64,000 bases of DNA from Rapana venosa (taxonomy: Eukaryota > Mollusca > Gastropoda > Neogastropoda > Muricidae): assembly GCA_028751875.1 (NCBI GenBank), contig CM054138.1:37655915-37719914 (forward strand), written 5' to 3'. A program made the position numbers and the translations under genes. Each line of letters begins with the position of its first letter. The stretch's first letter is position 1. This document shows, piece by piece, positions 1-9,179 of the stretch. The notes under the pieces are model-generated. The model searched no databases, was not told the DNA's origin, and saw only the letters and a program-made list of their open reading frames with translations.

Positions 1-60
1 TGTTTATTCCATTATCCTCGATATAAAAGAATAAAATAAAAATATGAAAGAATAAAATAA
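1..60 (+). mobile_element. SINE family 1, 3' tail only
   Basis: The first 60 bases match the A-rich 3' end of a dispersed SINE that recurs at 6398-6655 (same strand) and, on the other strand, near 5.3, 9.7, 13.6, 15.2 and 63.8 kb. The diagnostic segment is the motif ccattatcctcgatataaaa followed by an aaaataa-rich tail. The rest lies left of the window. It abuts a (CA)n tract directly. Confidence 0.75.
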
Positions 61-86
61 CACACACACACACACACACACTCACA

Positions 87-119
<33 letters not shown>
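61..119. repeat. (CA)n microsatellite
   Basis: Nearly pure CA dinucleotides with two small interruptions. It sits exactly between the SINE tail and the LINE 3' sequence, the same place where a CA tract occurs in other copies of this LINE. Confidence 0.97.
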
Positions 120-120
<1 letters not shown>

Positions 121-122
<2 letters not shown>

Positions 123-590
123 CATACACTTTTGCAGGGTGATAAGACATCCGTTAGTGATAGGAAGGAACAGTTCTGATATGAAACAAGAAGGGGAAGT
201 CTTAGGTTTGAAATAAATATGTCTTGAGGCTCATAAGAAGGCTTTTGGCAAAGAGAAAGAGGGAGATCATCCGAGGTCGATGGAAACAGAGAAAGAGCGA
301 CGGCCAACGTGGATTGGTTGAATCTTGGTATTCGTAGGCACAAGGTATCTGCAGCAGAGGTTGAAGATGAAAGAGTGTACAGGTGAAGACATTCTCAGAG
401 GTAGGAGGGGGCTGTTTTTTAGAGACATTTGTAACAGAGGGTACTGATCTTAAAATTTACTCTCTGTGGCACAGGCAGCCAGTGGAGAGATCACAAGAGA
501 GGGGTAATGTGTTCAGATTTTTTCTCTCTGAGGACTAGTCGTGGCAGGTATTGATTGAAATGATTAAATGCTGGATTTCTAAACTGAGAT
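121..590 (-). mobile_element. CR1/L2-like LINE, 3'-end fragment
   Basis: Read on the minus strand this is the last part of the LINE ORF2 and the start of its 3' UTR. It matches the better-preserved element at 10.55-13.06 kb; shared words include agagcgacggccaac and gtgtacaggtgaagacatt. The coding frame here is broken, with a residual stretch resembling the LRIPRFNQ...NDLPLSL C-terminal block. It is 5'-truncated, as is usual for this class. Confidence 0.8.
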
Positions 591-840
591 TAAATGCATG
601 GAATACTAAATATTCCGAAAATGTAACATGTTAATGTTCTACTCCCCTTTCAATCCACTATTAATTGTTTGATTGCCCAATTCTTTTTGATATGTATATA
701 AAGAGAGGTTTAGATATTCATAAGAAATATACCACGGCACAAGAAGTTTTATATGACTCAGCAACTCATAATTATCAGTTGCTAAAGTCATATACTCTTC
801 TCCTGTAAGACGTTTCCTGTAATTGGTTGTGGGATATGTA

Positions 841-841
841 T

Positions 842-880
<39 letters not shown>

Positions 881-982
881 TATATATATCTTTCTCTACA
901 TATATCTATATCTATATATCTATATATCTATATCTATATCTATCTATATATATATATATAATATATATTATATAATATATAT

Positions 983-1019
<37 letters not shown>
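841..1019. repeat. Compound (CA)n / (TATC)n / (TA)n microsatellite
   Basis: A pure CA run from about 843 to 879 grades into tatatc and tatcta units and then long TA runs. The same compound tract, with different lengths, is at about 7436-7605 in the duplicate. Confidence 0.97.
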
Positions 1020-1021
<2 letters not shown>

Positions 1022-1077
1022 GTTCCTCAGTAGAGCCCTGAGGTCACCAATGGTGAGATTTTTTGCGCTTGTCAATC

Positions 1078-1120
<43 letters not shown>

Positions 1121-1375
1121 CGCACACACTAAGGTAGCCACATTTCCCACCCTGGGACGCAGTTGGGAGAAGAATCTACCAATTTTACCAAGACAGTCGG
1201 AAGGAACCTCCCTGCTCTTTCCGATTTTCAACTGTTGTGGGTTCTTTTGTAATATACACAGGTCCGATAGTTCCTCCTTGACATTCTTGACATTCAGTTT
1301 GATTTTCCGAAAACGACTAAGTCGGAAAACTTTAAAAAATCCCGGAGTGTTCAGTTCTTTTAGATCTTCTATGAT
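1020..1375 (-). pseudogene. Unrecognised coding-like stretch, copy A (broken)
   Basis: On the minus strand a protein-like reading begins near 1375 (EDLKELNTPGFF) and, after frame changes, continues with a stretch containing VPSDCLGKIGRFFSQLRP before entering the poly-C/poly-G tract at 1079-1118, which reads as glycine. I do not recognise the product. The duplicate at 7.61-7.97 kb supports the same reading but carries indels at different positions, so at least some breaks are copy-specific mutations or assembly errors. It could be a host exon, a transposon ORF or a chance open stretch. No convincing splice sites or start were found. Confidence 0.3.
1079..1118. repeat. Poly-C tract, 40 bases
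   Basis: An uninterrupted run of 40 C. The duplicate copy at about 7668-7705 has the same run interrupted by one T and one A. Read on the minus strand it is poly-G and could form G-quadruplexes; its exact length is likely to be unreliable. Confidence 0.98.
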
Positions 1376-1720
1376 GTAGCCTACTATACACCCTCACCAT
1401 CCCTGACATCGCTTAAAGGTACACCACCACCTGCGAACAGTTTTGAGAAACGTTTCCGAGATCAGCAATGTTTGCCAATACTATCTCTGTATGTTTGTTT
1501 TGGGTGTTTTTGGGGTGTTTTTGTGTTTTGGGGTTGGGTTTTGGGTTTTTTGGTTTGCTTTGGTTGTTGGGGTGTTTGTTTTTTACCGTGGTGTGCTTAT
1601 TTACTATGTTTGTTTGTATGATATATTTTAAAGGTATTTAACAGTGTTGGGAGAAACTTAAGTTGGGATGAAACTATGCTTATGTATATTCGTCGGATTT
1701 TATATTTTTTTTTTAAAAAT

Positions 1721-2235
1721 TTGAGAGTAAAGAGAAAGGGGTGGACGGCAGAAAAAAGACGAGGCAGAGCAACAGACCTAAGAGTCAGTTTGTCAAGAAG
1801 CTTTAATTTGACTGACTACCAGTTGAGAAAACGTTTAGGTCTAAAATGAACTTTGCTACACTGTGCAAGTTACACGGTATCATGACTCTTGTAACACAGT
1901 ATCCAGTTTCACATGGATCCAGGGCCCATCAACACAGCAAAAGATAGCAGTTCCATTCAGGAATCGCGGGACTCTTTGGTGGTAGGGTTTTTTCCTCTGC
2001 TTATGCACTTTCTTGACTTCCACTGTTCACAGTTTTGTTAAGTTAGCTTGAGAGACAGAACAGAAGAGAACATAATGTTATTTTCAGAACAGAAGAGAAC
2101 ATAATGTTATTTTCAGAACAGAAGAGAACATAATGCTATTTTTAGAGGGTAATGGAATAAGTGCGACTTTATTTTTATATCATCCTCAAAAACACAAACA
2201 CACACAGAGCGAGCGAGCGAGCGAGAGAGAGAGAT
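1721..2235. other. Non-coding stretch with a 29-bp minisatellite
   Basis: No coding signal. At 2056-2142 there are three tandem copies of a 29-bp unit beginning cagaacagaagagaac, with one substitution in the third. A short (GAGC)n/(GA)n run follows at 2208-2233. Confidence 0.8.
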
Positions 2236-3258
2236 GACAATCACAACATTTTATTGTGTTAGGTTTTTCAACCCGTTCACAAGCGGGTAGCTGGGGTAGG
2301 GACCGAAATCTAAATATACAACAACAACATTAAACACTGTACAATATCAACGACCCTTGTGAGTGGTAACCCAAACGTGTTATTGTTCATACATAGTTCT
2401 ACATGTATGTATGTGGATGTCACTGGTAATAACTAGCTGATAACGGATATTGTATCAAGAACCGAGGGACTGTCACACTCAGAGCGGCATTCTGGCTGCT
2501 CATTGGCCGTGTCCGGAAGATTCCCGTCTTCAGCTGCCTGCTTCATTGACTGGAAGCAGTTTTTGAATATGTTCCATCAATATCTTGCAATCCTCGGGGG
2601 ACACAGTGGTGCTGTTTCTTGCTTCTTTGATCGCAGTTGTACTTTCTGTTTTTGTTTTGAATGGTTTCACACTCTTGCTATTCTCTGTCACATCTGCTGT
2701 AGAGCTGTACTCTGTCAGTCACAATGCGTCACTGCATGACATCTTCATTGTCAATGTATTTGTCAGTGTCAGAATCGTTACTCCAATCTTTAAGTGCCCA
2801 TTTAGACGGTTGAACGGTCACTGACTCTGGATCAACATCACACAAGTTTGAGGGAGACCAGACGGTGTTGCACATGCAAAGTCAACAGCACAGGGAGTGG
2901 GCCTGTCATCTTTGAATGTGTCCATAGCAACTTCATTTTCTGCCCGGAGAAACAAATCTGAAGGGGAGACAGAATTTTCAGGTTGCTTCCTCATTAAACT
3001 GACCTTATGTGTATCCACTCTCCTTTTGTCCCTGGCAATTTGCGCTGCCCCTTTCCTACGTACACAACACTGGCACTGTGGCTGCGTGTTGCTTGATGTT
3101 GGTGGGCTGATGACAGGCGCAGCACAATAACCGTTTGGTTTTCTCTGCTGTCGACTTTGAAAGATGTGAGACATTTCCTGCAGAAAGGTGTTAGGAACGG
3201 TTTCAAGAGAGGATGGTAGTCCTGTGGACTGGAGGCTTTTCTGGTAGAAATACAGCAA
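2236..3258 (-). pseudogene. Unrecognised minus-strand terminal-exon-like sequence
   Basis: The longest open stretch runs on the minus strand from 3258 to 2818. It has a Cys-rich basic segment (CQCCVRRKGAAQIARDKRR) and a Ser/Pro-rich tail. Near 2880 the protein-like signal moves to another frame, where it becomes acidic (KWALKDWSNDSDTDKYIDNE), and further protein-like Thr/Ser/Lys-rich sequence continues to about 2500 after more breaks. A good 3' splice-acceptor-like site (pyrimidines then CAG) occurs near 3176, and a polyadenylation signal AATAAA lies on the minus strand at about 2251-2256. Together these look like the last exon of a gene, but the product is not recognised and the frame is broken. 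A receptor or membrane-protein cytoplasmic tail, or a transposon ORF, are alternatives. Confidence 0.35.
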
Positions 3259-3319
3259 ATTCCTTCACTCACTTTTAAAGCCACGTCTTGCTGGTAGCCA
3301 AGCAAGGAAAGCCACTCAG

Positions 3320-3326
3320 AAAGAGA

Positions 3327-3409
<83 letters not shown>

Positions 3410-3426
3410 GAGAGAGAGAGAGAGAG

Positions 3427-3458
<32 letters not shown>
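3320..3458. repeat. (GA)n / (GACA)n microsatellite
   Basis: Long GA runs flank about twelve units of a GACA/CAGA tetranucleotide. Apparent proteins across it in several frames (SLSLS, VCLSV) are artefacts of the repeat. Confidence 0.97.
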
Positions 3459-3459
<1 letters not shown>

Positions 3460-3460
<1 letters not shown>

Positions 3461-4600
3461 GCATTTCAACATGGGTGTTTTTTTCTAATTCAGTAACAGA
3501 GACACTGACAATGACTAGATCAGAGACGTTATTATAGTCTATCAAACACAGGGGTTTGTTCAAAGAAAAAGACGATAAAACGAGCTGGATAAACAGACAG
3601 ACACATAGATGCAACTATACTTTAGTCGAAAGTTTTTAGCATAAAAACAGCACAGAGACAGCGAGACGGAGAGAGGCAGACCGAGATATATTGACTGAGA
3701 GACGCAATTATATTTCAGTCACAGAGTTGTTCACTGCCCGTGTGGATGCTGAATGATGCAGCACTGTAAGGTTTCCTCCTCCTCCTGGCCTCTTCATTTA
3801 CTATCTGGCTTCTCTCAAGACCATGATTATGTTTCGTCACTCCCCTCCCTCCTTTCCCATTTCCCCCTTTTCTCCCCTCCCTCTCTCCAGGGAAATCAGA
3901 CGTTTAATAACCCTTGGGTTTAGCGGTGATGAACTATCCGTTAGTTGGTCTAGCCTTGGCTAATCTTGTTGGGTGTGTCATTGAGTTGCTGTGTTGTCTG
4001 TTTCTGTTCCTTTCTTTTTCTCACGCCATTCTCTCTGTCCTGACTCTCTGAACTCCCTTCAAGTGTCTGCTGGATAGCTGCCACAACCTCCTTCTCCCCC
4101 CTCCTCTGCCCCCAATTCTTCTCTTCCTCCTCAAGTTTCTCTTCTACGACCCCTTCTTCCCTCTCTTACTGTTTCTATTTCCTTCCTTCGCCCATACTCT
4201 CTTTGTCCATAACTAATGTATTTTGCTACTTGTCCAGAAGCCCTGTAATCACAAAATACTTCCCAACTTTAAAATCAGATTGACTTTAGATTTCTTATAA
4301 AATAGATATGATGCTGTCCCTCCTTAACTTTGCAAACTTCTTGATTGAATTTTTATTTTTCTTGTTTGTTGATTCTTGACTCCTTGGAAAAGATCAAAAG
4401 TTGTGGAAAACTTACCTTGTCTTTCACTCGTCGGGTCAAGTAGAATGCCCTTCCATTTTCTGTTCGACACACATAGTCTGCCTTCTTTCTCAACTCTTCT
4501 CAGGAGTCAGTTTTCCTCCTTGCATAACTTATGTCACCAGATTGTAGCGTGCATGTTGTCCTTTGTACTGTGTTGTGCGCACGCTTGTGTGTACGTGCAC
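3460..4600. other. Pyrimidine-rich non-coding stretch
   Basis: No gene, RNA or mobile element recognised. The region is C/T-rich around 3770-4200 and contains only short open frames without protein-like composition. Confidence 0.6.
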
Positions 4601-4616
4601 ACAGCCGAGTGCGTAA

Positions 4617-4669
4617 GCGTGCGTGCGTGCGTGCGTATGTGTTTGTATGTGTGTGTGTGTGTGTGTGTG

Positions 4670-4767
<98 letters not shown>

Positions 4768-4775
4768 TGCGCGAG
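4617..4775. repeat. (GTGC)n then (GT)n microsatellite
   Basis: A few GTGC units lead into GT runs interrupted only by occasional TT. It lies directly upstream of a SINE family 2 copy. Confidence 0.97.
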
Positions 4776-4800
4776 TCTGTGTGTGTAAATGTGTTATATG

Positions 4801-5083
4801 GGGGACGGGAGAGCTCAGTGGTTGGGACACTCGCTTTACCCCAACCAAGGTTGAGCAGCATCAAGCGTGGTTATCATTTTGGATGGGTGACGTTTGCCCG
4901 CCTTGGCTTCAGTACAGTCCCCTGTTCACCCAGCAGTAAATGGGTACCTGCCTCTTTAGGGTCAGGAAGGTAAAGCAGCGAGGGAGAGGAGATGGGCGCC
5001 GCCCTCAACATGCTAGCCCCAAAGAGAAGTTAGGTCTTTGACACCTTTCGTCCCCCACAGCCTTATAGGTTATGGGACACCTT
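4801..5083 (+). mobile_element. SINE family 2 (tRNA head plus 5S-like module)
   Basis: It begins with a tRNA-type A box (agctcagtgg), followed about 45 bases later by a segment resembling the 5S rRNA internal control region: a ttgagcagcatcaagcg-like block and then ttggatgggtgac. The body contains the conserved gagatgggcgccgccctcaa segment and ends near gttatgggacacct. Other copies are at 8739-9037, 48430-48720 and 62175-62435 (minus). This copy has several indels. The inverted duplicate of its body just downstream is listed separately. Confidence 0.88.
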
Positions 5084-5116
5084 ATATATAATTATAAGTT
5101 GAGGGCGGCGCCCATC
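4991..5116. repeat. Short inverted duplication within and after the SINE
   Basis: The 19-bp segment gatgggcgccgccctcaac at 4991-5009 reappears as its exact reverse complement at 5098-5116, beyond the SINE end. The spacer is 88 bp. No other SINE sequence accompanies the second arm, so this is not simply a second inverted SINE copy. Confidence 0.9.
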
Positions 5117-5127
5117 ATATATATATA

Positions 5128-5159
5128 TGTGTGTGTGTGTTGTTGTGTGTGTGTGTGTG

Positions 5160-5201
<42 letters not shown>

Positions 5202-5223
5202 TGTGTGTGTGTGTGTGTGTGGT
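5128..5223. repeat. (GT)n microsatellite
   Basis: GT dinucleotides with G and T interruptions, ending in a GCGGGCGG-type GC-rich stretch. Confidence 0.97.
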
Positions 5224-5264
5224 GTGCGGGCGGGGGCGGGCAGCGTGCGTGCATGCGTGGTGTG

Positions 5265-5420
5265 TGTTTTTTCTTTTATTTCTTTTATTTTAAGTAAAAA
5301 TGCAATAAGCACTCGTGTGACTTTTTACATTTAGTCCCTGTCTGTATGCAGTTTTGTAAATTTTGTCATAATCTCACAGCACACAATGGTCTACTCTTCC
5401 GAAAAGCGGAACGGGTTTGT
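5265..5420 (-). mobile_element. SINE family 1, 3' part
   Basis: Plus-strand sequence aataagcactcgtgtgac and later cttccgaaaagcggaac match the SINE 1 body read backwards. The tRNA-derived head is missing; the copy ends in a (GT)n tract at about 5422. Confidence 0.7.
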
Positions 5421-5421
5421 A

Positions 5422-5457
5422 AGTGTGTGTGTGTGTGTGTGTATGTTTGTGTGTGTG

Positions 5458-5542
<85 letters not shown>
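5422..5542. repeat. (GT)n microsatellite
   Basis: Long GT run with a few TT and GGG interruptions. It adjoins the truncated SINE 1 copy. Confidence 0.97.
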
Positions 5543-5544
<2 letters not shown>

Positions 5545-5644
5545 TCGAGTGATTTGAAGTGCAATATATTGTTTTTTTGTTCTAGTTTAGACCAGTCTAG
5601 AAATATCGAGTTCCATGATAGTTTTTGTGTTATATCTATTCTAT

Positions 5645-5704
5645 GTACCTATCTACCTACCTACCTACCTATCTATATTTCGAACTGGCACGATCTCTCT
5701 CTCT

Positions 5705-5764
<60 letters not shown>

Positions 5765-5765
5765 A

Positions 5766-5796
<31 letters not shown>

Positions 5797-5797
5797 A
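5645..5797. repeat. (CTAC)n, (CT)n and (TA)n compound repeat
   Basis: CTAC units, then CT runs with one CCC interruption, then TA runs of unequal length. It forms the left border of the fold-back LINE fragment. Confidence 0.97.
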
Positions 5798-5799
5798 TT

Positions 5800-6183
5800 G
5801 ATATGTTCCACTTTTCCCATTCCCTGCATTTATCCTTGCCTCTCGGCATGGTCACACTGTCAAAGTAGACTGCGTTGGTGGCATTCCATGGTTCTGATCA
5901 GGTTGGCATTGATGTTATACAGCGTCATGTTTGCCCACAGAGCTGCATGCCAGACTATATATATATCGCAAACCAGCAAGATCTTTACCACGTCTTTGTA
6001 GATTTTAAGAAGGGTTGGACAGAGTCTGGCATGCAGCTCTGTGGGCAAACATGACGCTGTATAACATCAATGCCAACCTGATCAGAACCATGGAATGCCA
6101 CCAACGCAGTCTACTTTGACAGTGTGACCATGCCGAGAGGCAAGGATCAAGGCAGGGAAAGGAAAGAGTGGAACATGCAATTC
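5800..6183. mobile_element. Fold-back (inverted duplicate) RTE-like reverse-transcriptase fragment
   Basis: Two arms, about 5800-5956 and 6023-6183, are reverse complements; roughly the inner 125 bp of each arm is identical. The loop is about 66 bp. Translated outward, both arms encode the same RT fragment (WHAALWANMTLYNINANLI), the part just after the conserved DFKKAFD motif of RTE-type LINEs; the loop itself encodes a HVFVDFKKG stretch. A transcript would form a long hairpin. It may be a genuine rearrangement or an assembly/read palindrome. Confidence 0.88.
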
Positions 6184-6308
6184 TAGCAACAGCAATTCAT
6201 GGCAACATGTATACAGCAACGAGGGAAAAGAAGACTCAGGGGGAGACAGCAGCTTTTGGTTGTTACCTCTTTATTCAGCCCTCCAGTACATCTACTGCTG
6301 TAGGGGCC

Positions 6309-6397
6309 ACACACACACACACACACACACACAACACACACACACACACCCCACACACACACACCACAACACACCACACACACACACACACACACAC
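6309..6397. repeat. (CA)n microsatellite
   Basis: CA dinucleotides with several single-base breaks. It ends exactly where the recognisable SINE 1 body begins. Confidence 0.97.
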
Positions 6398-6655
6398 TGT
6401 CTCCAAGAGTCCTTCGGATGAGACTATAAACCGAAGATCCGTGTGCGAACGCACGCAGAACATCTTGCGCACACGTTAAATCCTGTTCCGCTTTTCGAAA
6501 GAGTAGACCATTGTGTGCCGGTGGGAACAGATGACAAAATTTACAATACCGCACACACACGGGGACTGGATGTAAAAAACCCACACACAAGTGTTTATTC
6601 CATTATCCTCGATATAAAAGAATAAAATAAAAATATGAAAGAATAAAATAACACA
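6398..6655 (+). mobile_element. SINE family 1, head-truncated copy
   Basis: It runs from ccaagagtccttcggatgag through cgcttttcgaaagagtagac to the A-rich tail. The tRNA-derived 5' head is absent and replaced by the CA tract. Its last 60 bases are the start of duplication copy B, so copy A's SINE presumably continues to the left of the window. Confidence 0.85.
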
Positions 6656-6713
6656 CACACACCACACACACACACACTCACACACACACACACACCACAC
6701 ACACACACACAAC

Positions 6714-7180
6714 AGGTCATACACTTTTGCAGGGTGATAAGACATCCGTTAGTGAAGGAAGGAACAGTTCTGATATGAAACAAGAAGGGGAAGTCTTAGG
6801 TTTGAAATAAATATGTCTTGAGGCTCATAAGAGGCTTTTGGCAAAGAGAAAGAGGGAGATCATCCGAGGTCGATGGAAACAGAGAAGAGCGACGGCCAAC
6901 GTGGATTGGTTGAATCTTGGTTTTTCGTAGGCACAAGGTATCTGCAGCAGAGGTTGAAGATGAAAGAGTGTACAGGTGAAGACATTCTCAGAGGTAGGAG
7001 GGGGCTGTTTTGTAGAGACATTTGTAACAGAGGGTACTGATCTTAAAATTTACTCTCTGTGGCACAGGCAGCCAGTGGAGAGATCACAAGAGAGGGGTAA
7101 TGTTTCAGATTTTTTCTCTCTGAGGACTAGTCGTGGCAGGTAATGATTGAAATGATTAAATGCTGGATTTCTAAACTGAG
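6714..7180 (-). mobile_element. CR1/L2-like LINE, 3'-end fragment (copy B)
   Basis: Counterpart of 121-590, with the same truncation point and flanks. It was therefore duplicated as part of the larger block and was not inserted independently. Confidence 0.8.
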
Positions 7181-7525
7181 ATTAAATGCATGGAATACTA
7201 AATATTCCGAAAATGTAACATGTTAATGTTCTACTCCCCTTTCAATCCACTATTAATTGTTTGATTGCCCAATTCTTTTTGATATGTATATAAAGAGAGG
7301 TTTAGATATTCATAAGAAATATACCACGGCACAAGAAGTTTTATATGACTCAGCAACTCATAATTATCAGTTGCTAAAGTCATATACTCTTCTCCTGTAA
7401 GACGTTTCCTGTAATTGGTTGTGGGATATGTATGCACACACACACACACACACACAGATATATATATCTTTCTCTACATATATTTTATTATCTATATATC
7501 TATATATCTATATCTATATCTATCT

Positions 7526-7587
<62 letters not shown>

Positions 7588-7609
7588 TATATATATATAT
7601 ATATATTGT

Positions 7610-7965
7610 TCCTCAGCTAGAGCCCTGAGGTCACCAATGGTGAGATTTTTGCGCTTGTCAATTCTCCCCCCCCCCCCCTCCCCCCCCACCCCCCCCCCCC
7701 CCCCCAACGCACACACTAAGGTAGCCACATTCCGACCCTGGGGACGCAGTTGGGAGAAGAATCTACCAATTTTACCAAGACAGTCGGAAGGAACCTCCAT
7801 GCTCTTTCCGATTTTCAACTGTTGTGGGTTCTTTTGTAAATACACAGGTCCGACTAGTTCCTCCTTGACATTCTTGACATTCAGTTTGATTTTCCAGAAA
7901 CGACTAAGTCGGAAAACGTTTAAAAAAATCCCGGAGTGTTCAGTTCTTTTAGATCTTCATATGAT
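7610..7965 (-). pseudogene. Unrecognised coding-like stretch, copy B (broken)
   Basis: Counterpart of 1020-1375. The stretch from 7845 inward includes KIGKSMEVPSDCLGKIGRFF and remains open into the glycine-coding tract; upstream frames are broken by indels that differ from copy A. Product unknown. Confidence 0.3.
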
Positions 7966-8322
7966 GTAGCCTACTATACACCCCTCACCATCCCTGACAT
8001 CGCTTAAAGGTACACCACACACTGCGAACAGTTTTGAGAAACGTTTCCGAGATCAGCAATGTTTGCCAATACTATCTCTGTATGTCGTCTTGTGGGTGTT
8101 TTGGGGTGTTTTTTGTGTTTTGGGGTTGGGTTTTGGGTTTTTTGGTTTGCTTTTGGTCTGTTAGGGTGTTTGTTTGTTTTTTACCGTGGTGTGCTTATTT
8201 ACTATGTTTGTTTGTATGATATATTTTAAAGGTATTTAACAGTGGTTGGGAGAAACTTAAGTTGGGATGAAACTATGCTTATGTATATTCGTCGGATTTT
8301 TTATATTTTTTTAATAAATTTG

Positions 8323-8727
8323 TTGATTTATACTATACGAATCTTATACAAGACAAATTTAGTTCTTGCCAGAGTTAACATGTTTGCACTAAAGACTGTT
8401 GAATTGTCGATTGAACATTTTTGATGACCATGGACAAATCATTAGATATTCACGACCCTATTTCTTCATAATTATGGCAATCTATTTCACAGGCAACAAA
8501 ATAAATAACTAAATAAACGAATAAATAAATACATCAGTATGCAGCTGCTGGCTATGCTTATTATTGGAATGTGATACCCAGCATTATTATATATGCTTAT
8601 TATGCATCAAAACACACTTATTTTCTACTCGAGATCTTCCCCTCTTATCTGTTCCTACTTTTCAATAGCTACCTTCACCTCCTCCACCCCCACCTAAGTG
8701 TGTTGTGTGCATAAATTTGGTATTAGT
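8323..8727. other. AT-rich non-coding stretch
   Basis: No coding signal or known repeat except a short AAATAAAT-like run at about 8500-8530. Confidence 0.6.
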
Positions 8728-8738
8728 TTATCTTGATA

Positions 8739-9037
8739 ACGGGGACAGGATAGCTCAGTGGTCGGAGCACTCGCTTTCCCCCAGCCAAGTTAAGCAGCGT
8801 CGAGCGTGGTTACCAGTTGGATGGGTGACCGTTTGCGCGCCTTGGCTTCAGTACAGTTCCCCCAGTTCACCCAGCTGTAAATGGGTACCTGCCCTCTTTA
8901 GGGTCAGGGAAGGTAAAGCAGCGAGGGAGAGGAGATGGGCGCCGCCCTCAATATGCTGGCCCTAGAGAAGTGAGGTCTCTGACGCCTCGCTCCCCTACGA
9001 CCTTATAGGTTATGGGACTCCTTTACCTTTTACCTCC
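8739..9037 (+). mobile_element. SINE family 2, complete copy with target-site duplication
   Basis: This is the best copy of the family. The 11-bp direct repeat ttatcttgata flanks it at 8728-8738 and 9038-9048, which marks target-primed insertion and fixes the element at about 299 bp. The 5' part has a tRNA A box (tagctcagtgg) and, in place of a tRNA B box, a 5S rRNA-like region (gttaagcagcgtcgagcg then ttggatgggtgaccg). Because 5S genes use an internal type 1 promoter, this module may contribute to RNA polymerase III transcription; that is inference. Confidence 0.92.
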
Positions 9038-9048
9038 TTATCTTGATA

Positions 9049-9138
9049 TTTGTGGACGGTTGCATGCGTGTGGATGATTTGCATGCAAGCGCTTTGATTT
9101 GTTTACTTTACAAGATTCAGCGCTATATAAACCCCATA

Positions 9139-9174
<36 letters not shown>

Positions 9175-9175
9175 A
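9049..9175 (+). mobile_element. LINE 3' tail with (ATT)n end
   Basis: The sequence caagcgctttgatttg ... attcagcgctatataaa followed by about ten ATT units is the 3' terminus seen, on the other strand, at 10550-10740 and 53376-53480. The two AGCGCT blocks can pair as a small stem. The SINE 2 copy is inserted immediately upstream. Confidence 0.7.
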
Positions 9176-9179
9176 CTGG

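Larger units (their letters stand above)
1..1720 (+). repeat. Copy A of a 1.7 kb direct duplication
   Basis: This block aligns collinearly with 6592-8322. Shared components in order are a SINE tail, a (CA)n tract, a LINE 3' end, a unique-looking stretch, (CA)n plus (TA)n, a poly-C tract, a coding-like stretch and a TG-rich stretch. Differences are mostly short indels and repeat-length changes. The match may extend left of the window. Similarity ends abruptly near 1720, after which the two flanks are unrelated. Confidence 0.9.
6592..8322 (+). repeat. Copy B of a 1.7 kb direct duplication
   Basis: Collinear with 1-1720. Within it are a (CA)n tract (6653-6713), the LINE 3' end (6714-7180, minus), the compound CA/TA tract (7436-7605), the interrupted poly-C run (7668-7705) and the coding-like stretch (7610-7965, minus). 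Compared with copy A the changes are chiefly one- to few-base indels and repeat lengths. Confidence 0.9.

Noticed and set aside
4531..5552. Long open frames of repeated Cys-Val or His-Thr in several frames
   Set aside because: They are translations of (GT)n/(CA)n microsatellites; open in every frame and without other coding features.
8775..8830. Possible 5S rRNA gene (gttaagcagcgtcgagcg ... ggatgggtgaccg)
   Set aside because: Only the internal control region is similar; it is embedded in a dispersed SINE with a target-site duplication and lacks the rest of a 5S gene.
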